Assembly: GCF_002575655.3 (NCBI RefSeq)
Contig: NC_053040.3
Location: forward strand, 151,901,148-151,965,147
Length of the DNA stretch: 64,000 nucleotides
Direction: 5' to 3'
Source: Aegilops tauschii subsp. strangulata
Lineage: Eukaryota > Streptophyta > Magnoliopsida > Poales > Poaceae
In this document: positions 1-9,302 of the stretch, in pieces
Numbering within the stretch: position 1 is the first letter of the stretch
Layout of the letters: each line of letters starts with the position of its first letter
The notes under the pieces: model-generated
What the model saw: only the letters and a program-made list of their open reading frames with translations
What the model was told of the DNA's origin: nothing
Database searches by the model: none
Made by a program: the position numbers and the translations under genes

Positions 1-12
1 TAGAGCATACAC

Positions 13-162
13 CTCAGGTGGGATATAGGACTGGTCATCTTTCTCTGAATCCTCCTCTGAGGAGCTCCCTGTAACCATCGAGATATATGCTTCAACAGGT
101 ACCATTGCCTGCTCTGAAGACCTTGTTTTCACTCCAGATTTTTCCATAACCGGCTCAAATGG
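13..162 (-). CDS. Exon copy C of an unidentified gene
   Basis: Internal exon of 150 nt, 50 codons, phase 0 at both ends. It is bounded on the minus strand by an acceptor ending 'TGTGTATCAG' and a donor 'GAG|GTGTAT'. The open frame starts PFEPVMEKSG and ends in an acidic-serine stretch (SSSEEDSEKDD) followed by YIPPE. Two relatives of the same exon lie upstream on this strand at 455-609 and 1091-1209, so the gene has a triplicated exon. The acidic, Ser-rich content suggests a disordered linker. I do not recognise the family. The gene continues beyond the left window edge, so later domains are not visible. Splice sites are read by eye. Confidence 0.5.
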
Positions 163-454
163 CTGATACACATGAAGAGTAGTTCAATATACACAGATTG
201 TCGACAAATGGAATACGTAATGAAAAAAAGATGGCATGAGATAATTCACATATATGATGCCTGGCTCCATGGCGGTGCATAATTCACATATATGATAACT
301 GGCTGAAAAACATGGCATTGCATAATTCACATATCTGATATAGAAAGCAAACAGGAGGCATTCACACAAAGCATGTCTAATCTAAGCAGATGGCATGGCA
401 ATGCAAGACACCATATGCATGAGCAATATAACCCAGCCAAGTTAGAGCATGCAC

Positions 455-609
455 CTCGGGGGGGGGGGGGAATACGACTGGTCATCTCTCTCTGAATCCT
501 CCTCTGAGGAGCTATCTGTAACCAGCAAGAAATCTGCATCGACGGGTAGCACTGACTGCTCAGAAGACCTTGTTTTCACTCCAGATTATCCCATGACCAA
601 CTCAAATGG
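455..609 (-). pseudogene. Exon copy B, degenerate
   Basis: Close relative of exon 13-162 with the same acceptor context ('GCATCAG|CCATTTGAG') and the donor 'GAG|GTGCAT'. It differs in two damaging ways. A TAA codon follows the eighth residue (PFELVMG-stop). A run of 13 G (13 C on the coding strand) lies just before the donor and makes the exon 155 nt, no longer a multiple of three. If included, it would end the protein; the transcript may skip it, which the symmetric phase of copy C would tolerate. Flanking intron sequence (tracts such as 'gatgactggctaaa' and 'ggcattgcat') is also shared between copies, so the duplication unit includes intron. Confidence 0.5.
458..470. repeat. Poly-G tract (13 G) in exon copy B
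   Basis: Uninterrupted run of 13 G on the plus strand, inside the Pro codons before the exon B donor. The other two exon copies have CCACCT there, so this is a slippage expansion. Confidence 0.9.
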
Positions 610-788
610 CTGATGCACAGGAAGAGTAGATGAATGTATAAACATTGTTGACAAATGAAATACATTATGGAAAAAAATATGGCACAATACAATTCACATA
701 TACGATGACTGGCTAAACAGGATGGCATTGCATGATTCACGTATATGATGCCTGGCTAAAGAAGATGTCATTGCATAATTCCCATATA

Positions 789-947
789 CTCCCTCCGTTC
801 CTAAATATTTGTCTTTTTAGAGATTTCAAATGGACTACCACATACGGATGTATATAGACATATTTTAGAGTGTAGATTCACTCATTTTGTTCCGTATGTA
901 GTCACTTGTTGAAATCTAAAAAGACAAATATTTAGGAATGGTGGGAG
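789..947. mobile_element. Stowaway MITE, Thalos-like
   Basis: 159 bp element with termini CTCCCTCCGTTCC and GGAATGGTGGGAG flanked by TA (787-788 and 948-949). The interior is an inverted repeat including 'ACATACGGATGTATATAGAC' and 'CTCATTTTGTTCCGTATGTA', as I remember the Thalos family. It lies in the intron between exon copies A and B. Confidence 0.9.
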
Positions 948-1090
948 TATGATATAGAAACCAAACAGGTGGCATTCACACAAAGCAAATCTAAACTAAG
1001 CTGATGACATATAAGATGTATAATGTAAGCAATGCAAGGCGCCATATGCATGATATGACCAACATCAGCATGCCAGGTTAGAGCAAACAC

Positions 1091-1209
1091 CTCAGGTGGT
1101 AAACAGGCATGGTCGGCTCCTTCTGAATCTCCATCTGAACAGTTATCTTCCTCTGGAATACAATCTGGAAATGCAGGAGGGGGCCACTTCGTCCACCATG
1201 GAGCGGCGT
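1091..1209 (-). CDS. Exon copy A of an unidentified gene
   Basis: The most diverged of three related exons. Acceptor 'TCATGCAG|ACGCC' and donor 'CCACCTGAG|GTGTTT' bound 119 nt. The frame matching the other copies reads APWWTKWPPPAFPD, then an acidic stretch (IPEEDNCSDGDSEG) and LPPE, parallel to the SEEDSEKDD..IPPE end of 13-162. Its first half is Trp/Pro-rich and unlike the other copies. The entry phase also differs from copy C. Function unknown. Confidence 0.4.
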
Positions 1210-1409
1210 CTGCATGACATTATATTCGCACGCAACGGTCTTCTCTTTTTCTCTACATGTTTAGTACGATTGTGTACAATATCTGACATGCATAACAAAA
1301 AATAGTTAGATTTTGTAAGGCCTAAGGGGTGCATGCAAAAATCAAGACTGATGGTAGCAAACGAGTGGATGGATCCAAAACTAATCATAGCAGGTAGATT
1401 ATAGCTTCA

Positions 1410-2530
1410 GTTTAAAAAGATAGACAATGGATCATCTATTGTTTGTTGCCCACCCAACATGAACCACATAGAAGACCCCAGATGAACCAGATAGTAGACA
1501 GATACTATTCGTTGCTGGCTCGATATGAGACCCATGGGCAATTCAAAACTCAAGATTGAACGATAAAGTAGCAGGTAATAATAACCGATGTATAACGTAA
1601 GCAAACACGAAAGACTGCGGCCTCTCTTCCGGAACTGTGTAGTCCTCAGGTTCATCTGCTCAGTCGATGATGGTAATGCAGTTGGCGTGGCTGCCGGCAA
1701 CGGGGAAGATGATCTGAGGCAGCGAAAGGAAGTCTGTAGGGGGGATCTCTGCTGCAGTGAACGCTTCTGTCGATGGTGCACCACGGGTGGGGTGGATGAC
1801 GGCACGGCAGGAGCAGGACATAACACACAGAGTTTTCTTTGACGCCTATCTGAAAATGAAGTAAATCTGTAAGGGCTCCTTAGAATTGGAGGATTCTATA
1901 AACGCAGGGACAGGAAAAACATAGGAATAGGATAGGAATGCACGTGCAAAACAGAGCATTTGGAAACATAGGATTTCAGTCAACCTGCGTGTTTGGCTCA
2001 CATGAATTGGAAGAACAGAGGAATGGAGAAACAAAGTGATGCGACGAGTGTACAACCTCTTTGGCATAGCCTTGTGGACCTCAGCATCATTGGGTTGGAC
2101 GTGGAGGATGGTGATGATGCTGGTGTGACTGTCGGAGGCGGGGAAGAATATCCGAGGCCTCTGGAAATGGCGCCGAGGGTACTGCTCCGCTGTGATGGAC
2201 GGTTCCGTCGTTGGAGCAGCTCCGCTAAGGTGTACGGCGACGAGGCTGAAGCATGACAAGACAGACAACGTTAATCTGAAGTGGGACCCTAATATCATCT
2301 GCAATAGATGATGTAAAATACATCACCAAAAAGTGCTAGTAGATGTAAAACGCATCAGCCGCGCCACGGCCGCTCCGACAGATGCTGTAAGTACTGTTCA
2401 CTCTAAAATTAACTGAAGAAAATGAACTTCACAGTCGAAACTGAATTTTGGTGTCGAAATTGATTGAACTAGTAACAGAGCATTGCAATAGATGTTTAGG
2501 GCGTTCGAGCACTAGTAGTAGAGAAGCAGT
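1410..2530. repeat. Non-coding stretch with a diverged ~400 bp duplication
   Basis: Two segments, about 1620-1860 and 2040-2290, share order and scattered identity ('gatgatggtaatgcagttgg' against 'gatggtgatgatgctggtgt'; both then run through a gaagat/gaagaa GC-rich tract to a CTGAA.ATGAAG/GTGGG end). This is an old tandem duplication, probably intron or untranslated sequence of the minus-strand gene. Around 1885-1990 there is a Tourist-like fragment ('acaggaaaaacataggaata'). Short frames on both strands look like chance. Confidence 0.4.
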
Positions 2531-2533
2531 GAT

Positions 2534-3151
2534 CTAAATCAGCAGACGCTCGAGCAGGGAACGCACTAGCAAAGAGCAAGTCATGCAGTAGCACCGCGAG
2601 CGAGTGCTAAAGCAGCAACTCCTGTAGCTGTCGGAGGTCGTGCAGCAGCAGCAGCAGCAGCAGCGCAAGCGAAAGCAAGAGCAGAGCAGCAGCACGAACG
2701 AAAGCAGGAGCAGTGCAGCAGTGCGACCGACAGCAAGAACAGAGCCGCAGCGCGAGCGAGAGCCGGAGCAGCTGCAGCTAGTGCCGTTGTGGAAGTCGCC
2801 GCCGAGGAAGCAACGACATGGGGGAGAGACGCCGCGGATGATGTGGCCGGCGACGGCGCCGTCGATGGAGACAGGCCATGTCTGCTCGGTATTGAGCACC
2901 GGCAGCCCCGTGAGATCGAATAAAAGATAAAATGCAGCGGTGAGTGCAGAACCTCCTTGGTGGCGCCGAGTTGGCCTCGGCTTCATCGGAGGAATTGGTG
3001 AGGGTGTTGCGGTTCCGGTGGGGCAGGTCAAGACGGCGCTGTGGGGATTGAGGTGGCGCGATAGACGAGGCGAACGTCGGGGCAGCTCCTTGGAGGTGGA
3101 GGATGGGGCGGCTGATCCGGCGGGACGACGAGATCGACAACGGATCCTCAT
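2534..3151 (-). CDS. Possible N-terminal exon of the minus-strand gene
   Basis: Open frame of 205 codons in GC-rich sequence (GC-rich upstream to about 3330). It starts MRIRCRSRRPAGSAAP and then has a basic segment with PRRSPRL. The second half is low-complexity Ser/Cys and includes seven Cys from a trinucleotide repeat, so real coding probably stops earlier at an intron donor. I chose this frame because the N-terminal part is Arg/Pro/Ser-rich with a SPRL motif, as in many grass first exons, and because it lies upstream of the three exons at 13-1209 in the same orientation. A second minus frame starts at 3140 and cannot be excluded. Function unknown. Confidence 0.3.
   Translation of the reverse strand: MRIRCRSRRPAGSAAPSSTSKELPRRSPRLSRHLNPHSAVLTCPTGTATPSPIPPMKPRPTRRHQGGSALTAAFYLLFDLTGLPVLNTEQTWPVSIDGAVAGHIIRGVSPPCRCFLGGDFHNGTSCSCSGSRSRCGSVLAVGRTAALLLLSFVLLLCSCFRLRCCCCCCCTTSDSYRSCCFSTRSRCYCMTCSLLVRSLLERLLI
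2643..2663. repeat. (CAG)7 microsatellite
   Basis: Seven CAG units on the plus strand followed by a degenerate tail of CAG/AGC-like triplets to about 2780. A plus-strand frame gives poly-Gln, but nothing else supports coding there. Confidence 0.85.
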
Positions 3152-3165
3152 CCGGTGCGGTGGAT

Positions 3166-4255
3166 GAGGGACGGCGAGCTATTGCGGTGGACGACGTAGT
3201 CGGGGAAGAGTCTCCGGTTGGGCGGCGGTTGGGAGGCCGACGGAGGAGCGTGGGGTTTCGCGGGTTTTGGCGGCCTCGGTGTATGAATGGGGGCGAAGGG
3301 GGAGGGGGGAGCCAAGCTTAGGGACGCGCTTGTCCGAAATGTAGGATAAGTTACCAGCGTACCCCCACCGGTTTTGACACCGCGACGTGGAGCTTCATTT
3401 CCGGCTGAGGGGCAGAAGGGGGATTTCGTGTGTCTGGGCTGCGGGAGCGATTTCGGATGAGGAGGGAGTTCTCGCGCGCGTCCAAATTTCGGGATAACAA
3501 GGCGCGGCGCGGGTTGAAGAAGCGGGAGTTTCAAAGCAGGTGAGACAAAAGATACTCGAGCTTGAAAATTTCGGGATAACAAGGTGCGGATTCCTTGTTC
3601 GGCAGAACAAACTTAACGTGTAAAAAAACAATTCATACAAGACACAAGAGAGTCATGTCCCCTTTTACTATATTGCTATAGATGCCATTAAAAAACTACA
3701 AGAAAAATGTAAAAAAAATCGGGAGAACAAGATTACCCTGCACAATACCAAATCGATTCGCACTTCCCTCAACAACAACAAAAAACAAATCAATTCCCAC
3801 CAAAGAAAGAGTAATGTCCCTTTTTATATGATTACACATGCCATGATCTCGAATTTCAATTTTTGAATCCACGTTATGTTGAATTCGAATATATCGTTAG
3901 GTGACCTTGCGGTTTATAATTGATGTAGTCGTACATTTTGATCTTCCATCATATATGAACATTTTACTCCACCATGTGAACATATATATTGTCGTCTACC
4001 ATATGGACTAAATTTGAATCAATTTTCCTTATTTGAATACGATTGTTGTCAAGTTATACAATAATTTAAATATTATCTTGATAACAAAAAACATACATAT
4101 AGCAGTAATCATATTTCACTATGAACTACATGTACCATACGCTCTCCAATTCAAATATTTGTATCCATTTTATGTTGAATTCAAATCATAGTAAATTATT
4201 GGTCTAGGTAGCGAGATGTTTGGGATAATCTAAACCCTGTTTTCATACGTATAAT
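3166..4255. other. Intergenic spacer
   Basis: GC-rich to about 3500, then AT-rich. A short direct repeat 'atttcgggataacaaggcgc / ..ggtgc' occurs near 3486 and 3570. No gene, RNA or intact transposon end is visible. Confidence 0.6.
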
Positions 4256-6262
4256 TTTTGGCTGAATTGGGACAAGTTTTGGTATAAGCCTCTTGCAAAA
4301 CCGGAGATTCTCTCAACAAGCCTCGTGGTTCCGAGAGGGAACGTGTCACCTTTGTGCGCGAAATGATATACGCTGCCTCCCCCCTGATTTTATTTACACA
4401 GGCAACATAGAACTATATGAGTGCCCTGTTAAATTTTGGAATTATTTCGGGTTCATTTGGCCTTTTTATACATTAATTGAGTTTCTGGACTTTTAATGTG
4501 CATAATCTAAATATGAATTGCATGCACATGCTCCGGTGCACCAAAGTGGGTTGAAAAATCACATGTGTGTCCTTGGTTGAATTTCTAGGTCCCATGGAAG
4601 AAATGAGAATGAAATTCAAACATCTGGGCATCATGACTCGGCCGAGAACATCGAGAAACTTTGATTTTAAATTCATGTAAATCTAAAACTCGCCTGGAAA
4701 TCATGAAACTTGGCATGGTGTCATGTCATGGCACTAACATGTTGTGGTAAAAAATTGGGCCGATTTGGAAGCTCGTGGTTCTAAGAGGGAACGTGCCATC
4801 TTTGAGTGTGAAACGATATACGTTGCCCCCCCCCTTGAGTTTCTTAACAAAGGCAACATAGAACTACATTAGTGCTCTGTTGAATTTTGGAATTATTCCG
4901 GGTTCATTCGTCGTTTTTTATACATTAATTGAGTTTCTGGTCATTTAATGTGCATAAGTCAAATTTGAACTACAAGCACATGCTCTCGTGCACCAAAGTT
5001 GGTTGAAAAATCACATTTGTGTCCTCGGGTGAATTTCTAGGTCCCATGCAAGAAATGCGAATAAAATTAAAACATCTGGGCATCGTGGCTCAGCCGAGAA
5101 CATTGAGAAACTTGGTTTTAAAATTCTTGTAAATCCAAAACACGTCTGAAAATCATGAAACTTGGCATGGATGTCATATCATGGTACTACCATGTTGTGG
5201 TAAAAAAATTGGCCGAATAGGAACAGATTTTGGTATAAGCTTCTTGCAAACCAAAGCTTCTCTCAAGAAGGCTCGTGGTTCTGAGAGGGAACGTGCCACC
5301 TTTGAGTGCGAAATGATATACGTTGTACCCCTTGAGTTTATTTACAAAGGCAACATAGAACTACATGAGTGCCCTGTTAAATTTGGAATTATTCCGGCTT
5401 CGTTTGGCCTTATTTACACATTAATTGAGTTTTTGGTCATTTAATGTGCATAATACAAATTTGAACTACAAGCACATGCTCCCGTGCACCAAAGTTGGTT
5501 GAAAAATCACATTTGTGTCCTCGGGTGAATTTCTACTCCCTCCTTCCATCTATATAGGTCCTAATGCGTTTTTCGAGGCTAACTTTGACCAAACATTAGA
5601 GCAATAATATATGACATGCAACTTACACAAAGCATACCTTCAAATTTGTATGTCAAAGGAGCTTCCAATAATATAATTTTCATAGTATACATCTCATGTG
5701 CTATTAATCTTGTCAATAGTCAAAGGTTGTCTTGAAAAACACATTAGGCCCTATATAGATGGAAGGAGGGAGTAGGTCCCATGCAAAAAATGAGAATAAA
5801 ATTCAAACATCTGGGCATCGTGGCTCGGTCGAGAACATTGAGGAACTTGGTTTTAAAATCATGAAACTTGGCATGGTGTCATGTCATGGTAGTACCATGC
5901 CGTGGTAAAAAAAATGGCCGAATAGGAACAAATTTTGGTATAAGCTTCTTGCAAATCGGAGCTTCTCTCAAGAAGGCTCGTGGTTCTGGGAGGGAACGTG
6001 TCACCTTTGTGTGCATAATTCAAATTTGAAATACAAGCACATGTTCCAGTGCACCAAAGTTGGTTGAAAAATCACATGTGTGTCCTCGGGTAAATTTCTA
6101 GGTTCCATGCAAGAAATGGGAATGAAATTCAAAATTCTGGGCGTCGTGGCTGGGTTGGAAACATTGAGAAACTTGGTTTTTTAATTCCTGTAAATCCAAA
6201 ACACGCATGAAAATAATGAAACTTGGCTTGGTGCCATGACATGGCACCAACATGCTGTGGTA
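4256..6262. repeat. Four-copy diverged tandem repeat, ~450 bp unit
   Basis: Units begin at about 4256, 4746, 5203 and 5908. Shared landmarks in order are 'tggtataagc', 'ctcgtggttc.gagaggga', 'gatatacg.tg', 'aggcaacatagaacta', 'cattaattgagtttctgg', 'caccaaagt.ggttgaaaaa', 'ctaggtcccatg' and 'gaaacttggcatgg'. Unit 2 lacks the first ~60 bp. Unit 4 lacks the ~150 bp between 'cctttgtgtg' and 'cataattcaa'. Unit 3 carries a MITE. No long reading frame is conserved between units, so I treat this as a non-coding tandem family. Confidence 0.8.
5536..5772. mobile_element. Stowaway MITE in repeat unit 3
   Basis: 237 bp element with terminal inverted repeats CTCCCTCCTTCCATCTATAT and ATATAGATGGAAGGAGGGAG and TA duplications at 5534-5535 and 5773-5774. 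The neighbouring repeat units preserve the empty site 'gaatttctaggtcccatg', which is split here exactly at TA. Confidence 0.95.
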
Positions 6263-6706
6263 AATTTGCAGTCCGATTTGCGAAGGCGCACACATTAACA
6301 ATCAACAAAGTCATTTTGGAACAAGTGCTGTCACGTTACAATCGGAAACACAAGTATTATTGAAACCGTGGGCGTTCTACTTACTAGTACCATTTACGTG
6401 CCGCCACGCGTCCCCATTTTTTATTAGCTAGGAGGCTCCGTGCAGGGTAGCTATTTGAGTACGAGAGGCGTGCGATCAGACCCCTGCACGTGCTTATCGG
6501 GAGGAGAGCCCTTTGACCTCCATCTGCCATCCACCTCTCTCCCAAGGTCTCCATTAATGGCGTCCGAGCCTCTGTTTAATGGCGTGGCTATGTCTCACTC
6601 GACTGAGATTTAAGAGAGAGAAAAAATCTGAAAGCACGGATCTTGATGTAAGATCCGACGGACCTATATAGCATCTACTGCGACTTATAGCAAGACTGAT
6701 GAATAT
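6263..6706. other. Intergenic spacer
   Basis: No gene or transposon end seen. The sequence is low-copy in appearance and ends at the target site of the retroposon at 6721. Confidence 0.5.
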
Positions 6707-6720
6707 ATAAGGACGATTAA

Positions 6721-7061
6721 ATTTTTTTTGATCAAAGAAGGGCTTGCCCCTTCCGATTTTCATTACTGAAAACCACCACAATTCACAAGAAGTTCAGCAC
6801 AACTCCAGCCTAACACGAAGGACTAAAAGCTACCAGATTGAAATCGCAACATCCCAAGAGGCCAACAAAGGCCAAACATCCGCGCTAGAACCCAACATTT
6901 CACAACCGACGACACAATCCACATCCTAAACCGATTATTACATCAAAGGAAACCAGGAAACTGAAGGAACCCAGCACCAACTAGAAGAACAGCAACGCCA
7001 GGGTCGCCACAGCAAGAGTTTTCTTCATTCCAGCCTCGCAACATTGATCTTCCATAGAAAG
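6721..7061 (-). mobile_element. 5'-truncated LINE-type retroposon with poly(A)
   Basis: 341 bp insertion bounded by the 14 bp duplication ATAAGGACGATTAA (6707-6720 and 7062-7075). Read on the minus strand it ends '..GTTTTCAGTAATGAAAATCG', 'GAAGGGGCAAGCCCTTC' and 'TTTGATCAAAAAAA', a typical plant LINE 3' end with an A-tail. It has no intact frame. This is target-primed reverse transcription of a truncated copy. Confidence 0.9.
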
Positions 7062-7216
7062 ATAAGGACGATTAATTGCCTTACATAATTAGAAAGATAA
7101 TTAAAAAAAGCCACATGCGGCTATGCCCGAAATACACAAGGGCAAAAGAAGAAGGAAGACAAGGATCTGGCTCGCTGATCTCTACTTTCTTGATGCGTTG
7201 CTATAGGCCGCGGGAA

Positions 7217-7888
7217 CTAGTCTCCGCGGCGAGCGGCGATGAGCTCTTTCGTGTCCTCAAGACACTGCTTGAGAACATCCACGGATTCCTCCACCAGCCT
7301 TTGGCGCTCGTTGCGGAGCATGTCATTTTCGTCCATAAGTTTCTTGACGATGAAGCCGGTCCTCTTCAACAAGGCACTGGTCTCCTCATGCTGGTCTGCA
7401 CTTCGGACGATCTTCTCCCTCAGCAGGTCGCGCTCGGCCCGGAGCCTCTCATTGCCCTCCCTTAGTTGCCGGATGACGCCGGTAGCCTGTTCAAACGAGG
7501 CTTTCATGTCGTCCTGCAACCTCGCCCAGCCGGAGATCTGATCCATCTGGCTATGGACGATCGCATGCATGCGCCTGTAACAGTCGTCGCCTGCCTGCGA
7601 GAAATTTTCCCAGGCCGCCGCGGCGCGGTGGGACATCTCTACTGCATTCGTGGCGCGGCGGGACATCTCTGCTGCTTCCGCGGCGCGGCCAGACCAGTCT
7701 GCTGCATCGATGGCGTGGCGGGACCTCCGTGCTGCTTCAGCGGCGCGGCGGGACCTCTGTGCTGCTACTTCCGCGCGGCGGGACATGTCGGCTGCTTTCG
7801 CAGCGAGGCGGGACATCTCTCGTGCTTCCGCTTCCATGCTCGCCTCTCCCGGGTGGCAATCTCTCGACCCAGAACTCACGCTGGCCAT
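7217..7888 (-). CDS. Coiled-coil protein with decapeptide repeats
   Basis: Complete single-exon frame of 223 residues. ATG at 7888 is the first in-frame start, about 60 nt below a predicted transcription start set by the TATA box at 7978-7985. Residues about 24-93 are seven tandem 10-residue repeats of the form MSRRAxxAAx (MSRLAAKAAD, MSRRAEVAAQ, RSRRAAEAAR, RSRHAIDAAD, WSGRAAEAAE, MSRRATNAVE, MSHRAAAAWE), encoded by 30 bp DNA repeats. Residues ~125-220 are charged heptad-like helix (EGNERLRAERDLLREK, ENDMLRNERQRLVEES), predicted coiled coil. No signal peptide or membrane segment is visible. I do not recognise the family. The 10-residue period differs from the 11-mers of LEA group 3 proteins. 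A self-assembling or scaffold role is inference only. Confidence 0.75.
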   Translation of the reverse strand: MASVSSGSRDCHPGEASMEAEAREMSRLAAKAADMSRRAEVAAQRSRRAAEAARRSRHAIDAADWSGRAAEAAEMSRRATNAVEMSHRAAAAWENFSQAGDDCYRRMHAIVHSQMDQISGWARLQDDMKASFEQATGVIRQLREGNERLRAERDLLREKIVRSADQHEETSALLKRTGFIVKKLMDENDMLRNERQRLVEESVDVLKQCLEDTKELIAARRGD

Positions 7889-7977
7889 GGCAGACGCAAG
7901 GGAAGGATGCTGAATGACTTGTTTGTTTTTGTGGATGAGGAGTTGAGGAGGAATGTGCAGTCATCTTGGCATACTAG

Positions 7978-7985
7978 TATTTATA
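7978..7985 (-). promoter_or_regulatory. TATA box of the coiled-coil gene
   Basis: TATAAATA on the minus strand, about 90 nt upstream of the ATG at 7888. This leaves a leader of roughly 60 nt. Confidence 0.6.
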
Positions 7986-7990
7986 ACCGA

Positions 7991-8142
7991 GTACTAATAC
8001 GCTCCTAAGTGGGAAGCCGTTTAGGTTGTGATCGGTGTGAACAGGTTTGCAATTCAATATAGCATGGTACTAATACGCTCCTAAGTGGGAAACCGTTTAG
8101 GTTGTGATCGGTGTGAACAGGTTTGCAATTCAATATAGCGTG
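7991..8142. repeat. 76 bp tandem duplication in the promoter
   Basis: Two head-to-tail copies (7991-8066, 8067-8142), both beginning 'gtactaatacgctcctaagt' and ending 'caattcaatatagc.tg', with about two mismatches. It lies just upstream of the TATA box at 7978-7985, so any regulatory sites inside it are doubled. Confidence 0.9.
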
Positions 8143-8240
8143 GAGTAATTTGGAATGTGACGAGACGCAAGCTCAAAATTTATTGACGGTTCTAGTTTCG
8201 AAGTGCGGCACTATTCCCGGATGGAGTACTTCTTTTTCTA

Positions 8241-8560
8241 CTCCCTCCTTTACGGTTTTATAGGGCTTATCTCAAAATTTTAGTTTTTCCATTTTATAAG
8301 GCTCAATTTGGTTGTTCCCCAACACATGTTCAGACTCCAAGGTGCATTAAATCATTGCATGCAAGTATTAAGAGAAAATTTACCAATGCATGTACTTTAT
8401 GCATGCATGCATTGCAATTAATGCATTGATAAACATAATTTTTTGAGAAAAACAAGAGCATTAATTAGGTGCTTTTGCAAACTACAAAAAATATTCCACC
8501 ACTCACCATCTTGGTTGGTGAGATTTTTGAATTAAGCCCTATAAACCGGAAAGGAGGGAG
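8241..8560. mobile_element. Stowaway-type MITE, 320 bp
   Basis: Ends CTCCCTCCTTTACGGTTTTA and TAAACCGGAAAGGAGGGAG with TA at 8239-8240 and 8561-8562. AT-rich interior with 'catgcatgcatgcattgcaa'. Fragments of the same family occur at 10210-10335 and 11412-11437. Confidence 0.85.
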
Positions 8561-8809
8561 TACTGCTGTGTACGTGCAATAACTGGCACCGTCGTATACA
8601 TATCTTACGGTTAATGGGGCGTTCGACAGGAATAGCCGCGTGGCGAGCTCTAGGCTAGTCTTTTTTTCAGACGCATTAAACCTATCTCTCGGGACTTCTC
8701 GCACGCACCATCGTGCCACCCACAAAAACGTGTACTCTGAGTTTAGTAGTACGTTATACAGGAAGAGAAGAGGTGCACGCACGCACTCGTCCTCTCACAC
8801 ACGCGTCTG

Positions 8810-8858
8810 TTTTTTCTCGAAAAGGAGGATGATGACCCCCGGCCTCTGCATCTGGGAG
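8810..8858 (-). mobile_element. 49 nt truncated LINE 3' tail
   Basis: On the minus strand this is a LINE-like 3' end ('GATGCAGAGGCCGGGGGTCA', then 'CCTTTTCGAGAAAAAA'). It is flanked by a 15 bp direct repeat TCACACACGC(G/A)TCTG (8795-8809, 8859-8873; one mismatch). Only the last ~50 nt of the source element were copied. Confidence 0.75.
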
Positions 8859-8929
8859 TCACACACGCATCTGTAGCTACGAATTGTAGTGTTCTCAACC
8901 ATCCGATTGGCTCTATCATGGATGTACCT

Positions 8930-9100
8930 ATATACTAAAACATGTCTAGATACATCTATATTTTGACAAATGGAAGGCATGTATTGTGGAACGGAGGGAG
9001 TGCTTGTCATCAAAATGTATAAAAAGGGACGTATCTAGAACTAAAATACGTCTACATACATCTCCTTTTATCCATTTTGATGACAAGTAGTACTTCTTAC
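8930..9100. mobile_element. Overlapping Stowaway MITE relics
   Basis: The segment to 8999 ends 'GGAACGGAGGGAGT' and resembles the right half of a Stowaway element. 9000-9095 is an inverted repeat with arms 'cttgtcatcaaaatg' and 'cattttgatgacaag' around 'acgtatctagaactaaaata'. Terminal repeats are incomplete, so exact ends are uncertain. Confidence 0.6.
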
Positions 9101-9302
9101 CCAAAGGAACTTTATATCCAACAGACACAAAATATCCGTTCGACTGTTGGAAATTACTGATCTGATGTCGAAGTAATTGCTGCATCCCCACCAAAACCCA
9201 CCATTTCTTAAGCTAAAGTAGACCAAGGTAATCCCTATATTAGCATATTACTAAGATAAACAGAAGGCACTGTAGAAACATTTAGGACATGAGCTTGTCA
9301 AT

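Noticed and set aside
7466..8008. 180-codon plus-strand frame opposite the coiled-coil gene
   Set aside because: Antisense shadow created by the 30 bp coding repeats. The TATA box and start context support the minus strand.
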